Shown: piece by piece, positions 33,069 to 42,083 of the stretch
Layout: each line of letters starts with the position of its first letter
How positions within the stretch are numbered: the first letter of the stretch is position 1
From: Mayamaea pseudoterrestris
Taxonomy: Eukaryota; Bacillariophyta; Bacillariophyceae; Sellaphorales; Sellaphoraceae
Direction: 5' to 3'
Assembly (NCBI GenBank): GCA_027923505.1
Contig: BROI01000009.1
Span: 992,001 to 1,056,000, forward strand
Length of the DNA: 64,000 bases
Notes under the pieces: model-generated
What the model was told of the DNA's origin: nothing
Databases searched by the model: none
The model's input: the letters and a program-made list of their open reading frames with translations, nothing else
Program-made: the position numbers and the translations under genes

Positions 33069-33275
33069 TTAGCGCTCTAGCTTGAGATCGATAATGTTCT
33101 CATAGAAATTCATGTACGAGACAGCATGGGCGGCATTGTAATATTCACTTTGAGGCCATCCAGATTTGTGGAAATATTTGTATGAATTCAAGACAGGCAA
33201 GACAAGCGGGTGAAACTCGACAGGAATGCAAAGCTCAATCTTATCGATATCCTCGCGCCACGCTTTTCCGTGCAG
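33069..33275 (-). other. Open protein-like fragment, possible last exon of an unrecognised gene
   Basis: The frame between a TAG at 33276-33278 and a TAA at 33069-33071 encodes 68 residues with no ATG near its start. It includes WREDIDKIELCIPVEFHPL and SGWPQSEYYNAAHAVSYMN, with a composition like real protein (Trp, Tyr, His in plausible places). It may be a terminal exon or the remains of another gene. The family is not recognised. The next 238 bp (33276-33513) hold nothing I can name. Confidence 0.4.
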
Positions 33276-33513
33276 CTATTGCTGTTGCTGCAATGTGGAA
33301 CAGCGCAGCCAGATATCGATTGCCGCTTAAAAGTATATTGTACTCTGCACGCGGGACCTGGCTGCTCGAGGACGTTACTTTATGTTATGTGCGGTGGGCC
33401 GCCGGCTCAGGCGATGTAGTCATTGTGGTGGGCCCGATCAAAAATGGTTGGCTCGCTGTACCCACTATGGTAGTATACTATGAAACGTCGAGCAATGTTA
33501 ATTGTAAGATCTG

Positions 33514-36168
33514 CTATGTGCTTTTATCTGCATCAGCAGATTGAGATTGCTCAAGCTTGTACGCCAGTGCTCGCGGGCGTCCTCCTTCCCATACAACTTG
33601 CATTAAGAAGCCACCGTCGTTGGCCTCATACAGTGATTGACTACCAGCATATCCAACATTTTTAATGCCGCGTCCACTCTTTCGACGAGCTCTGCCAGCA
33701 AAACTGACGGTATCGTTTCCGTCATGCCCATCCTCGCCAGTGTGGACGGACGTTTGCATTAGCAAATGAAATTCATTATTGGTCTGTAAATAAGTGCTGC
33801 CGGGACTGGTCTCGCTTGAGCTGGTATCCGAAAGAGAGAGCAGCGACTCCTGCGAGGCGGGCAGTTGCAAATTCTTGGACGAGTCTTTTGCAAGGTCTTG
33901 TCCACTAGATGCAGCAGTCAATACACTCGATCGTGCTGCATGCTGCAGGCAACCAACCGTTGCCGACAAGACACTGCGCATTGCACACGGCAAAATAGAT
34001 CCATGGATCTCCAGTCGATTGTGACTGGTGCCATCCTTGTCTTGCGGCTGCGACATTGTCATCGCAGCCCTTGTCAACGTTCCGACAGCATCTTTCTGCT
34101 GCGTCAAACGCAAAGATTGCAGAGAAGCATGCGCGAACGGTCCAAGATCACGACATGTCAGTTTTGGTAAATGCGACGCAGCGAGGCCAGAATCGTAATA
34201 GTTCGAGTCATCTGTATTCAGCTCGGCCGTTGACTCTGGCTCGAAATGCACTTGCCCGTACATGTTGACGTAACACTCCAAAAAGGCGGCACAGTCGTCT
34301 ATTCCGCTCATCACGAGCGGCGGAACGAGTTTGGCTTGTCGCTCAAGCGTCTCCTTTTCTTCGTTAGCTTGCCGGTAGTTATGCCGATCCATGGTGACCT
34401 TGACGTGTGGGCCGACCGTTGCGCCACGAACTTGGGATTGGCGAAGGGCCACAAGCTCCGCTTTGGTGCCTGGCGATGCTTCCGACTTGTTCCGACTCGA
34501 AGATGCCTTGTCCTGAGTACCAGTAGCATTAGCAATTGAAGTCGATTTAGGATGTGACTGCGCCATTGCCGTTGACATGGCGGCTTCGTCAAACGCAGAT
34601 GAACCTTTGTAAGGCCGAAGAAAGAAAAGCTTGACACCCCGCTGTTGCAAATTGTCGCGAAAGAATCGACTGGAGGATGACATGATAACTTGTGGCAAAA
34701 GCTTGCTGATGCTGGTATGGTTGCTATTGCTGCTAAAATCAGGTGCCGCACGGAAGAGGACAGTATGGCCAGCACCAACGGCGTAGAAATAGCACTTGCT
34801 CGGACAAGAGGCTTCGTTCACATCATGTTCATCCATCGACATGCACTCCATCTGTTGGAGCCATGACTGATACAGTGATATCAGTGCCTCTCGCCATTCA
34901 CATTTTCGCGCAGCGTCCCTTGCCTTGTCGTCCATTTCTCCGCATGGCTTGTTTCTTGACGCTGCAGCAGAGAATGGCGGAGGCATGGCTTTTGAGTCTT
35001 GCTGACTTTGATCAAAAATGTGCATGGCGCCCTGCGAAGTCTGCAACTGCAATTTCCCCTTTTGCTTGGCGTCCTTTTTCGTAACCTTGTCGGTTCCGTT
35101 GCTGCTGGCCGACTTTAACGACTGCAATGTGTTCACTTTCCCCTGCCTGCCGCTGCTGCCATTCACTCCATCAGCATGTCTCGTCACATAGGGCGCTGCC
35201 GCATACTCCCAATACAAGAGAGCTTGCTGCAACTGGATAGACGCTTCTTCCGCACAAGCTGTAGATCTAATTCGACCTTTTACAAATTGCTGCCTGGCGA
35301 GCCATTCGATCCGAGCATTCGTCGCAAACAGTCCTCCTTGTTGGTGCGGCAATGTTTTTAAGTACGTGTACACTACAGAAACCGACTTTTTGATGGTCCA
35401 GTCGTCTATCAATGGTAGCAGATTGTCGTCTTGGTCTTGCAAAACCAGCTCCCGCCATTCATTTGCCAATTCGGGCTGCCGCAACGGCGAATCCATCCAT
35501 CCATCTTCGTTGTCATTTCCGTCATGCTCATTCAAGTCAAGCTGCATTCGCCTTCTTTTCCCGACTGGACTCTTGAATTGAAATGGCGAGAGTGCATTGA
35601 CAATATCCAGTAGATTGCGCGCTGGTTCTTGTCGCTTGGCTGCTGCTGTCGCCGTCGGAGGAGGCGAATGAACGCTTGCTGCAAAGGTAGACGGAAGACT
35701 CGATGCAGCATTTTGCTGCTGTATCTGTGATTGCGACTGCTGGACATGAACCGATTTCATGACTGCGCCAAAGAGACTTGATGATTTATTGCTGCTCCTA
35801 CTTGTTGTAGAATTAATCCCTAGTTGAGACAGCTTTGATTCAGGCGCCAACAGAGACGGCTGCGAGTCGGAAGGCGATGAAGCAGCTGTTCCAAGCTGAT
35901 TGCTTTGACTACCTTGAACACTACAACTAGCGCCATTGCTACCATTACCATTTGCTTCCTCTGCTGATGACTGCGAAAATGAGGTGGCTGTTGATGTTCC
36001 AAAGAGTGACTGTGGGCGACGTTTCCGTTTGCCCTGATGCAGTGATCGTCGATGATTGCTGTCATCCTTGTCCTCCCTCTGCACTCGTTCGCTTCGACTG
36101 CTACTATTGCGACTCGCCAAGGAGTCCTTTGATGAGGTTGGAGTCCTTGTAGAATCGTTCTTGTCCAT
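33514..36168 (-). CDS. DONSON: DONSON-family replication fork protein
   Basis: An in-frame TTG lies at 36216, but the first ATG is at 36166-36168, giving 884 residues. The N-terminal 200 are disordered (Ser, Gln, Asn). The conserved core begins near 240: DDWTIKKSVSVVY (W257), then EASIQLQQALLYWEYAAAPY, then CEWREALISLYQSW (W425) followed by CYFYAVGAGHTVLFRAAPD, which match the DW(T)xK, W..S..YW.HP..P, EWREAFRSLY and FYVCT..FTVLFRAAG blocks of DONSON/Humpty-dumpty. A middle Ser/Gly-rich insert and a C-terminal region with Cys-rich blocks follow. The family stabilises forks and helps CMG helicase assembly with MCM and GINS. It is head to head with RPA1. Confidence 0.82.
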   Translation of the reverse strand: MDKNDSTRTPTSSKDSLASRNSSSRSERVQREDKDDSNHRRSLHQGKRKRRPQSLFGTSTATSFSQSSAEEANGNGSNGASCSVQGSQSNQLGTAASSPSDSQPSLLAPESKLSQLGINSTTSRSSNKSSSLFGAVMKSVHVQQSQSQIQQQNAASSLPSTFAASVHSPPPTATAAAKRQEPARNLLDIVNALSPFQFKSPVGKRRRMQLDLNEHDGNDNEDGWMDSPLRQPELANEWRELVLQDQDDNLLPLIDDWTIKKSVSVVYTYLKTLPHQQGGLFATNARIEWLARQQFVKGRIRSTACAEEASIQLQQALLYWEYAAAPYVTRHADGVNGSSGRQGKVNTLQSLKSASSNGTDKVTKKDAKQKGKLQLQTSQGAMHIFDQSQQDSKAMPPPFSAAASRNKPCGEMDDKARDAARKCEWREALISLYQSWLQQMECMSMDEHDVNEASCPSKCYFYAVGAGHTVLFRAAPDFSSNSNHTSISKLLPQVIMSSSSRFFRDNLQQRGVKLFFLRPYKGSSAFDEAAMSTAMAQSHPKSTSIANATGTQDKASSSRNKSEASPGTKAELVALRQSQVRGATVGPHVKVTMDRHNYRQANEEKETLERQAKLVPPLVMSGIDDCAAFLECYVNMYGQVHFEPESTAELNTDDSNYYDSGLAASHLPKLTCRDLGPFAHASLQSLRLTQQKDAVGTLTRAAMTMSQPQDKDGTSHNRLEIHGSILPCAMRSVLSATVGCLQHAARSSVLTAASSGQDLAKDSSKNLQLPASQESLLSLSDTSSSETSPGSTYLQTNNEFHLLMQTSVHTGEDGHDGNDTVSFAGRARRKSGRGIKNVGYAGSQSLYEANDGGFLMQVVWEGGRPRALAYKLEQSQSADADKST

Positions 36169-36222
36169 GGTGAAGGGGGACAGTGGGACGTGAGTGACAA
36201 ATGGAGGGTGTGACAAGCGATG
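36132..36222. repeat. DONSON 5' end, first copy of a local duplication
   Basis: The segment around the DONSON start codon shares TTCTTGTCCATGGTGAAGGG and neighbours (GTTGGA.TC.TTGTA.AA, then GGATGTGACAAGCG-like) with 36683-36773. This copy holds the real ATG. Confidence 0.8.
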
Positions 36223-36257
36223 CCATCATAGTTGCGTCGTTGTTGGTGACTTACTAT

Positions 36258-36590
36258 CAGTTTTCATTGGCACTCGTTTCATACTTATGCCTTTATGACG
36301 TAGTTTTCACTGGCACTCGTTTCGTACTTATGCCTTAATGACGCAGTTTTCACTGGCAGTCGTTTCATAATATTGCCTAATGACGCAGTTCTCACTGGCA
36401 CCCGTTTCACAGTATTGCCTTGTGAGTTAGTTTTCACTGGCACTTGTTTCATTGATTTACTTGCTGACGCAGTTTTCACTGGCACTCGTTTCGTACTATA
36501 GCCTCGTGACGCAGTTTTCACTGGCACCCGTTTCATACTATTGCCTAATGACGCAGTTTTCACTGGCACTCGTTTCCTACTATTGCCTGC
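36258..36590. repeat. 42-bp minisatellite, about 8 copies
   Basis: Units of 42 bp carry GTTTTCACTGGCACTCGTTT followed by a variable ATACTATTGCCTAATGACGCA part. Read on the minus strand they give a 14-residue repeat KRVPVKTASLGNSM with no signal peptide or domain; I treat that frame as a by-product of a period divisible by three. The array lies between the two copies of the DONSON 5' fragment. Confidence 0.88.
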
Positions 36591-36682
36591 GTTCGCGAGA
36601 ATGATGCACTGGGAATCAAACAGTACCCCGTTGACTTTCCTCAGGTTGACGACAAACGTCCATGTGGATCCCGCAGTTGCGA

Positions 36683-36773
36683 CGTTGGACTCGTTGTAAA
36701 ACCTTTCTTGTCCATGGTGAAGGGGGATAGTGCTTTCTTTCTTTCGCGGCGGATGCATGGTGGATGTGACAAG
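36683..36773. repeat. DONSON 5' end, second copy
   Basis: The minus strand reads LSPFTMDKKGFTTSPTS against LSPFTMDKNDSTRTPTS in the gene, then diverges after a few codons. It is a gene-end fragment between the minisatellite and the RPA1 promoter. Confidence 0.78.
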
Positions 36774-37033
36774 CGGGGCTGGCGGGGCAACATCCAATGC
36801 AATGGCATTGATGGTCCGTTGTGAGTACCGAGACATACAGTTTGTCTTTTCCAATGCGCTGAAGCCCTCGCGAATCGTCCGTCGGCGGCCACTATGATTG
36901 CAGTCGATCCTTGCCGCTCATCTTTCCTCTTCTATAGCGTAATATACGGCTGCGGCAAGCAATATTTACTACAGACGGGCAGTCAAGGAACAAGTGATAC
37001 TCTATTTAGCAAAGCAAAGACTATCAAGATACC

Positions 37034-38986
37034 ATGTCAGCGTCTAATTTACTCAGCACTGGATCAGTCTTGCGCATGTCCGACCCTGCCATGGGGAGAG
37101 CTCCGCCTGACTTTGTCCCTACGGTTCAAGTCTTGAGCGTCAAGCCGATTCCTTCTCCCAACGGCGATCGATTCCGATTGGTCATATCTGATGGCGTTTA
37201 CTTTATCAACGGCATGCTTGCGACGCAGCTGAATGAACTCGTCGGAGGACCATCAGGTTTGCAGGAAAATTGCATTGTTCGTTTGGAAGAATTCATGAAT
37301 AACAAGGTCGGAGGCAAGATTGTCGTTGTCGTATTGCGTCTTTCAGTCATTCAGCAGATGCATGAGCGAATTGGAAGCGCTACCGACGTAGGAAAGGTCG
37401 TTGACGCTCACGGTGGCGGCGGAAATGCTGCGACGTCAATGCCTGCAGCTGCAGCTCGCGTCACGCCTGCCTCCAACAGCGGCAGTAGCAGCCACAATCC
37501 ATACGGAGGCGGCAACAACCCGATCGGACACAGCGCTGTTCCCATGCACAATGCGTACGCTCGTCCGACTTCCAGTCACTCGTCCAGCGCGCCTATTCAA
37601 GTTGTTTCCCCTCAAGCCAATCAAGGAGGAGGAATGCACTTGACGCCCATTGCTGGTTTGAACATGTACAATAATCGCTGGACGATTCGGGCTCGCGTCA
37701 CGACCAAATCGGATATTCGTACCTGGCGCAACGCCAAGGGGGAAGGATCGCTGTTTAGTTTGGAACTCTTGGACGACTCCAACGTTGACATTCGAGCGAC
37801 GCTATTCAAGGAGGCGGTCGACAAGTTTTATCCACTCATTCAAGTTGGAAAGGTTTATCGCATTAGTGGAGGCCGACTCAAGATTGCGGATACCAAGTGG
37901 AACACTTGCAAGTCTCCCTACGAAATGACATTGGATCAAAATAGCGAAATTCACTTGGACAATGACGTTGGAAACATTCCAACTATGCACTACGAGTTTA
38001 CTCACAAGATTGCAGACTTGGAGCAAGTCACGGATACGACCAAGCACATTGATGTATTGGCAGTCGTCAAGTCGGTTCAGGAACCAGTCAATTTGATTAG
38101 CAAAAAGTCGGGACAGGAGTTGACCAAGTGCGATTTGGTATTGGTGGACGACTCCAACACGGAGATTATGCTCACGCTCTGGGGCGACAAGGCGCGCAAC
38201 GCTCCGCATGAATATGCGAATCAGCCAGTCGTTGCCATTCGTCGGGCACGCGTCAGCGACTACAGCGGCAAGAGTCTTTCGGCCGATGTCATTATTGTCA
38301 ATCCGGAGATTCCGCAAGCGTCGCAGTTGGCCGACTGGTGGAACCGCGCAGGTCGCTCCAATAGTTCAAGCGTTCGCAGCCTGACGGCGGCTGGTGGTAG
38401 CGGCGGAAAGGTGGAAACCTTTGAGAATCGCAAATGCATTGCCAGCATCAAGGAGGAGAATCTTGGACATGGCAATCCTGACAAGCCCGACTGGATCACT
38501 TTCAAGGGGACGATAACCTTTATCAAGAGAGACAAGGAAGGCGGCGCTTGGTATCCGGCCTGTCCAAACGCAGGCGAGCCATGCAAGAATCGTTACAAGG
38601 TTTCCACCACGACGGATGGACAGTGGTATTGTGACAAGTGCCAAGGCTCGTTCCCAAACTGCGTTCGCCGCTGGATCTTTTCCGCCACGGTGCAGGACGA
38701 TACGTCGTCAACGTGGGTTTCCTTCTTCAACGAGCAGGCGGAGCAGTTGTTGGGAGTGACGGCTGACGAGGTTTACGCAAAGAGCAACACGTCGGGCGGT
38801 TTTGAGCAAGACACGTACGACTCCTTCTTCGCCAAGGCCTTGTACACCGAGTGGATCTTTAAATGCAAGATCAAGAATGAAATGGTCAATGAAGAATCGC
38901 GCGTCAAGGCGAGCGTTGTTACGCTCGTGCCGGTGGACTATGCCAGGGAGTCGCTCGATATGTTGGCGGCGATTGAAAAGTTTTAA
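37034..38986 (+). CDS. RPA1: Replication protein A large subunit (RPA70)
   Basis: One exon encodes 650 residues, near the usual 610-640. An N-terminal OB fold spans about 15-115, a Gly/Ser/Asn linker follows, then DBD-A from about 205 (NRWTIRARVTTKSDIRTWRN, FSLELLDDSNVDIRATLF) and DBD-B to about 440 (DVLAVVKSVQEPV, VVAIRRARVSDYSGKSL). DBD-C holds the zinc ribbon, with CPNAGEPC at 510-517 and CDKC about 20 residues on. The protein is the main eukaryotic ssDNA-binding factor in replication, repair and checkpoint signalling, as a trimer with RPA2 and RPA3. It lies divergent from DONSON across an 865-bp region containing a minisatellite. Confidence 0.97.
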   Translation: MSASNLLSTGSVLRMSDPAMGRAPPDFVPTVQVLSVKPIPSPNGDRFRLVISDGVYFINGMLATQLNELVGGPSGLQENCIVRLEEFMNNKVGGKIVVVVLRLSVIQQMHERIGSATDVGKVVDAHGGGGNAATSMPAAAARVTPASNSGSSSHNPYGGGNNPIGHSAVPMHNAYARPTSSHSSSAPIQVVSPQANQGGGMHLTPIAGLNMYNNRWTIRARVTTKSDIRTWRNAKGEGSLFSLELLDDSNVDIRATLFKEAVDKFYPLIQVGKVYRISGGRLKIADTKWNTCKSPYEMTLDQNSEIHLDNDVGNIPTMHYEFTHKIADLEQVTDTTKHIDVLAVVKSVQEPVNLISKKSGQELTKCDLVLVDDSNTEIMLTLWGDKARNAPHEYANQPVVAIRRARVSDYSGKSLSADVIIVNPEIPQASQLADWWNRAGRSNSSSVRSLTAAGGSGGKVETFENRKCIASIKEENLGHGNPDKPDWITFKGTITFIKRDKEGGAWYPACPNAGEPCKNRYKVSTTTDGQWYCDKCQGSFPNCVRRWIFSATVQDDTSSTWVSFFNEQAEQLLGVTADEVYAKSNTSGGFEQDTYDSFFAKALYTEWIFKCKIKNEMVNEESRVKASVVTLVPVDYARESLDMLAAIEKF

Positions 38987-39188
38987 ATGGATGGTGCTAT
39001 TGAAAGTTGACAAATAAGATGAGTAGCTGACGATTGTCGTGGTCGAGCGCAATTTGTAGTATTGTATGCATTGCTCTACGTACTTTAAAGTAAGAACCTA
39101 TAAGCAGACGTCGTATGATATTATAGCCAAATAATACTACTAGATTAATCACGATTACCCTCAAACTCTACATGTAGGAACAAGTCAA

Positions 39189-41831
39189 TCACTTGCTGAA
39201 TAGGTACAGGTTCAACGCCGAAACAAAGACAAACCCTGCAAACTTGATACTCTCCCGACGTACCACATTCGCTCGAAGATTTGGGATCCGACCGCATTGC
39301 CACTCGTATCTGGTGCAAGCGTTACGAAGCACGTCACCTCGACTCCAGTTGCCAACGAGGCGACCAATCTCGAATCCAATCACGTATAAATTCGAAATTG
39401 CTTGCGCCAAAATGTAGTACCACCAAGGAAACTTGTGCTGAATCAACGTCTGACGCTGCTCACACTCGGCCCTATCACTTAAGTCAACGCTCAAGTCAAC
39501 CATGAAGAGTCCCAGTAGCTGGAACAATAGCGAAAGCGGCGACAGATGCCGAACAATCAGAAACGGTAGCCAGAGGGAAAGAAAGACGGTTGCGAATTCA
39601 ACACAATTAGGCCAGGACTTGTATGTATTGTGCGGATGACGGCTGAAGAGTACGCCATCGCCGAGTGCCCACTTGTAAAAGTGGTGGATGATGGCAAAAA
39701 AGCCGCCTGGCCAATAGTCGTGCATGACCTTTGCTGACGGAGCCGACATGAACTTGCCTCCTGTTTCCTTGGCGATACGTAGACATAGATCAACATCCTC
39801 CCCGGCAGTGTAGGCCAGGTCGAAGCGAGTCTTGGTTCGCTTGATCAACAAATTAGCCGTGATGCCCCAAGCTGGATACTCGAACGAGCTATGCGACGCA
39901 ATTTCGAACATGCCAGTCAATGGGCAAGTCAACGCGGCCGCATGTATCATGGGTAGATCTGGGCGCCGAGGAAACTGAACCATGCCGACGAGGCCGACAA
40001 CGGAGTCGTCGCAAGTGCGAAGAACCTTTTCGTACTCGAACAACAAGTCGTCTTCGGGAATCACGTCATCGTCGAGGAGGAGAATGTAGTCAGCTGCGCT
40101 TTCGTCGAGCCCACGATTCCGTGTTGCCGGCGCACCCGAGTTGACAGGATTGCATCGGACACAGATGTTGTTGCCCGACACTTCCTTCAAATGCTGCTCC
40201 ATGACGTGAGCCGCCTCTTGGCTGTCAGCCGCCTTGAACATTTTCTGCAGCTTGTTGGGATTGTCAACGACAATGATGAACGTTGTGCGCAAGCCAGCAG
40301 GAACCTTGAGCTTGCACATGCGCTCCAAGTAGCACATGTCGACGCGATAGGTTGGAATAACAACGTCCAAGAGCAATAATTCGGCATTCGAAAAGGCCGA
40401 CAAGAATTTTCGTACAGGCTGCACGTCTTCAATGAGCCAGTCACGCCAATCCAACCATCCATTGACGCTCCTTGAGCTTGGTTCAACCTCCACAATGGGA
40501 ATGTCGTCGCTGATTTCCTGGGCAGTCTTCAATACTGCCTCTTGAACCAAGATTGATGCTTCGAAACGAAGGTACATCTTGTGCAAGTACAAGAGAAAGT
40601 CCTTGTTGTTGCAAGCGCCCCATCGATTGACGGCAATAAGTCCACTGAATATTTCGTAGTGCGATCGCCCAATGACTGGAGCTGCTCGCTTACCTTTCTT
40701 GTCGCTCCACCAAACACAGCCAAAACCCAATGGACACTGCAGACGCTCGGACACGTCGAGGAAGGCTCGGTAAAATGCGCGGTAGTGGAAGGAGCAGTCG
40801 ATCTTGTCACCAAGCTCCAGCGGTGTCACCCAGTCGGCACCATTGTCAAAGGCAACGACCGCCATGCTGTCCCACAATCGACAAACGGACGAGGATGAAT
40901 CTTCGTCTGTCGTCTTGGTGTTTGCAGTTGCCAGAAAGACTGGTACACTTTCTTGAATATGCTCCACCAAACTGTCAATCGTTGGTTTGCCCACACTGTC
41001 ACCGTCAACGCCCAGAACAATAATCATGTTGCACAAACCATCCTGCTTCAAGCTTTGCAGCAACTCGTCTACCTGCTGAAAGACTTGCTCGGTCGACGAC
41101 TCACTGTCTTGATGCTGCAGCGCCAATAGCACTCCCTGCAGCGGCAGCTTGGGCGACTCGTTCTGCTTGCCCGCCTGCAAGAGCGCATCCGCCCATGCCG
41201 TCTCCTTAACGTCCGCTGATGCTGCAAAGAGCTTGGCCAGCTTTTTTGGCCAGTGATCCATTTCCTCCAGCAGCAGCGACTCGGCCGTGTACATTTCGAC
41301 TGCCGCCGCATGCATGAGCGCTCGCGTCGAAAGCAAGTCGACCAAATTGGATCGTTCCGTAACATCCAAGCCTGCCTTGCGCTCCAAGTCGTGAATGACC
41401 CACTGGTGAAGCTCCGACTTGAGAAAGGTTGACAAATGGCGACGAGTCGCAACCAGTTGAATGGATACTCCATGCTTGTCCTTCATGTCGTTGCAAAATG
41501 TGTCAAAGGCCTTGTCTGGAAGCATGACAAGCCAGGGAACGAATCCTCCATAGACGAAATCACTCTCTTGGACGAGTCGCTCCATTTCTTGCTTGCCGTT
41601 GTCTTGGTTCCACCACTTGGTGACTGCTTGAAGAGGATCCAGGAGGAGCGTCTTTAGCGATTCGGTTCCAGTGACATTTTCGTCCTTGTCGTCGTCATCC
41701 ATCAAGTGGTTGCTGCAGGAGTGCACCTTGAGCCCGACAAGCTCGGCCGCCTTGGCGAGCGTCGCGGAGCCAGTGCGGTAGTAGCCGACGTTGAGGATGC
41801 AAGCGTTACGGTTTGTCTGCTGCTTCATCAT
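39189..41831 (-). CDS. Sulfotransferase-like / family 2 glycosyltransferase fusion, membrane anchored
   Basis: The 880-residue product begins with a sulfotransferase-type P-loop (LNVGYYRTGSATLAKAAELV, about 14-33), as in diatom PAPS-dependent sulfotransferase-like proteins, and continues with matching helices to about 210. A middle region (about 225-470) has an unplaced alpha/beta fold. A GT-A glycosyltransferase follows: LLLDVVIPTYR, NSGAPATRNRGLDES, a DDD cluster at 587-589 (LLLDDDVIPEDD) and TAGEDVDLCLRIA. Two or more hydrophobic helices lie near the C-terminus (LSLWLPFLIVRHL, LLFQLLGLFMV). The enzyme may build and sulfate a glycan in the Golgi (inference). The TTG/ATG issue does not arise: the start is a double ATG. 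Confidence 0.75.
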   Translation of the reverse strand: MMKQQTNRNACILNVGYYRTGSATLAKAAELVGLKVHSCSNHLMDDDDKDENVTGTESLKTLLLDPLQAVTKWWNQDNGKQEMERLVQESDFVYGGFVPWLVMLPDKAFDTFCNDMKDKHGVSIQLVATRRHLSTFLKSELHQWVIHDLERKAGLDVTERSNLVDLLSTRALMHAAAVEMYTAESLLLEEMDHWPKKLAKLFAASADVKETAWADALLQAGKQNESPKLPLQGVLLALQHQDSESSTEQVFQQVDELLQSLKQDGLCNMIIVLGVDGDSVGKPTIDSLVEHIQESVPVFLATANTKTTDEDSSSSVCRLWDSMAVVAFDNGADWVTPLELGDKIDCSFHYRAFYRAFLDVSERLQCPLGFGCVWWSDKKGKRAAPVIGRSHYEIFSGLIAVNRWGACNNKDFLLYLHKMYLRFEASILVQEAVLKTAQEISDDIPIVEVEPSSRSVNGWLDWRDWLIEDVQPVRKFLSAFSNAELLLLDVVIPTYRVDMCYLERMCKLKVPAGLRTTFIIVVDNPNKLQKMFKAADSQEAAHVMEQHLKEVSGNNICVRCNPVNSGAPATRNRGLDESAADYILLLDDDVIPEDDLLFEYEKVLRTCDDSVVGLVGMVQFPRRPDLPMIHAAALTCPLTGMFEIASHSSFEYPAWGITANLLIKRTKTRFDLAYTAGEDVDLCLRIAKETGGKFMSAPSAKVMHDYWPGGFFAIIHHFYKWALGDGVLFSRHPHNTYKSWPNCVEFATVFLSLWLPFLIVRHLSPLSLLFQLLGLFMVDLSVDLSDRAECEQRQTLIQHKFPWWYYILAQAISNLYVIGFEIGRLVGNWSRGDVLRNACTRYEWQCGRIPNLRANVVRRESIKFAGFVFVSALNLYLFSK

Positions 41832-42083
41832 GATTGATGCAGCTGCTGCGTCTTGTTATAATTGCGTATAAAGATTCAAAGAATGAGCAAGAGAGCCATT
41901 TTAGATATGGATGCGGATGGACTGTCATGCTTGCCATGGATCTCCAAGTCTTTCTAGAGAACCGATTCGAGGAAGAAAAAAATCGCAAGAAGGAAAAGGA
42001 ACGACGATGGCCTTCGCGTCAATCGTTTGTAATTGCCGAGGCAATGTTGCAAAGCGTGACCTCGATAAGCGAGAAGCACATGA

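Noticed and set aside
33182-33544. A 120-codon plus-strand frame
   Set aside because: It has no recognisable motif and overlaps a better protein-like frame on the other strand.
36285-36854. A 189-codon minus-strand frame with a 14-residue repeat
   Set aside because: It exists because the minisatellite period (42 bp) is divisible by three; it includes a duplicated DONSON fragment and has no domain.
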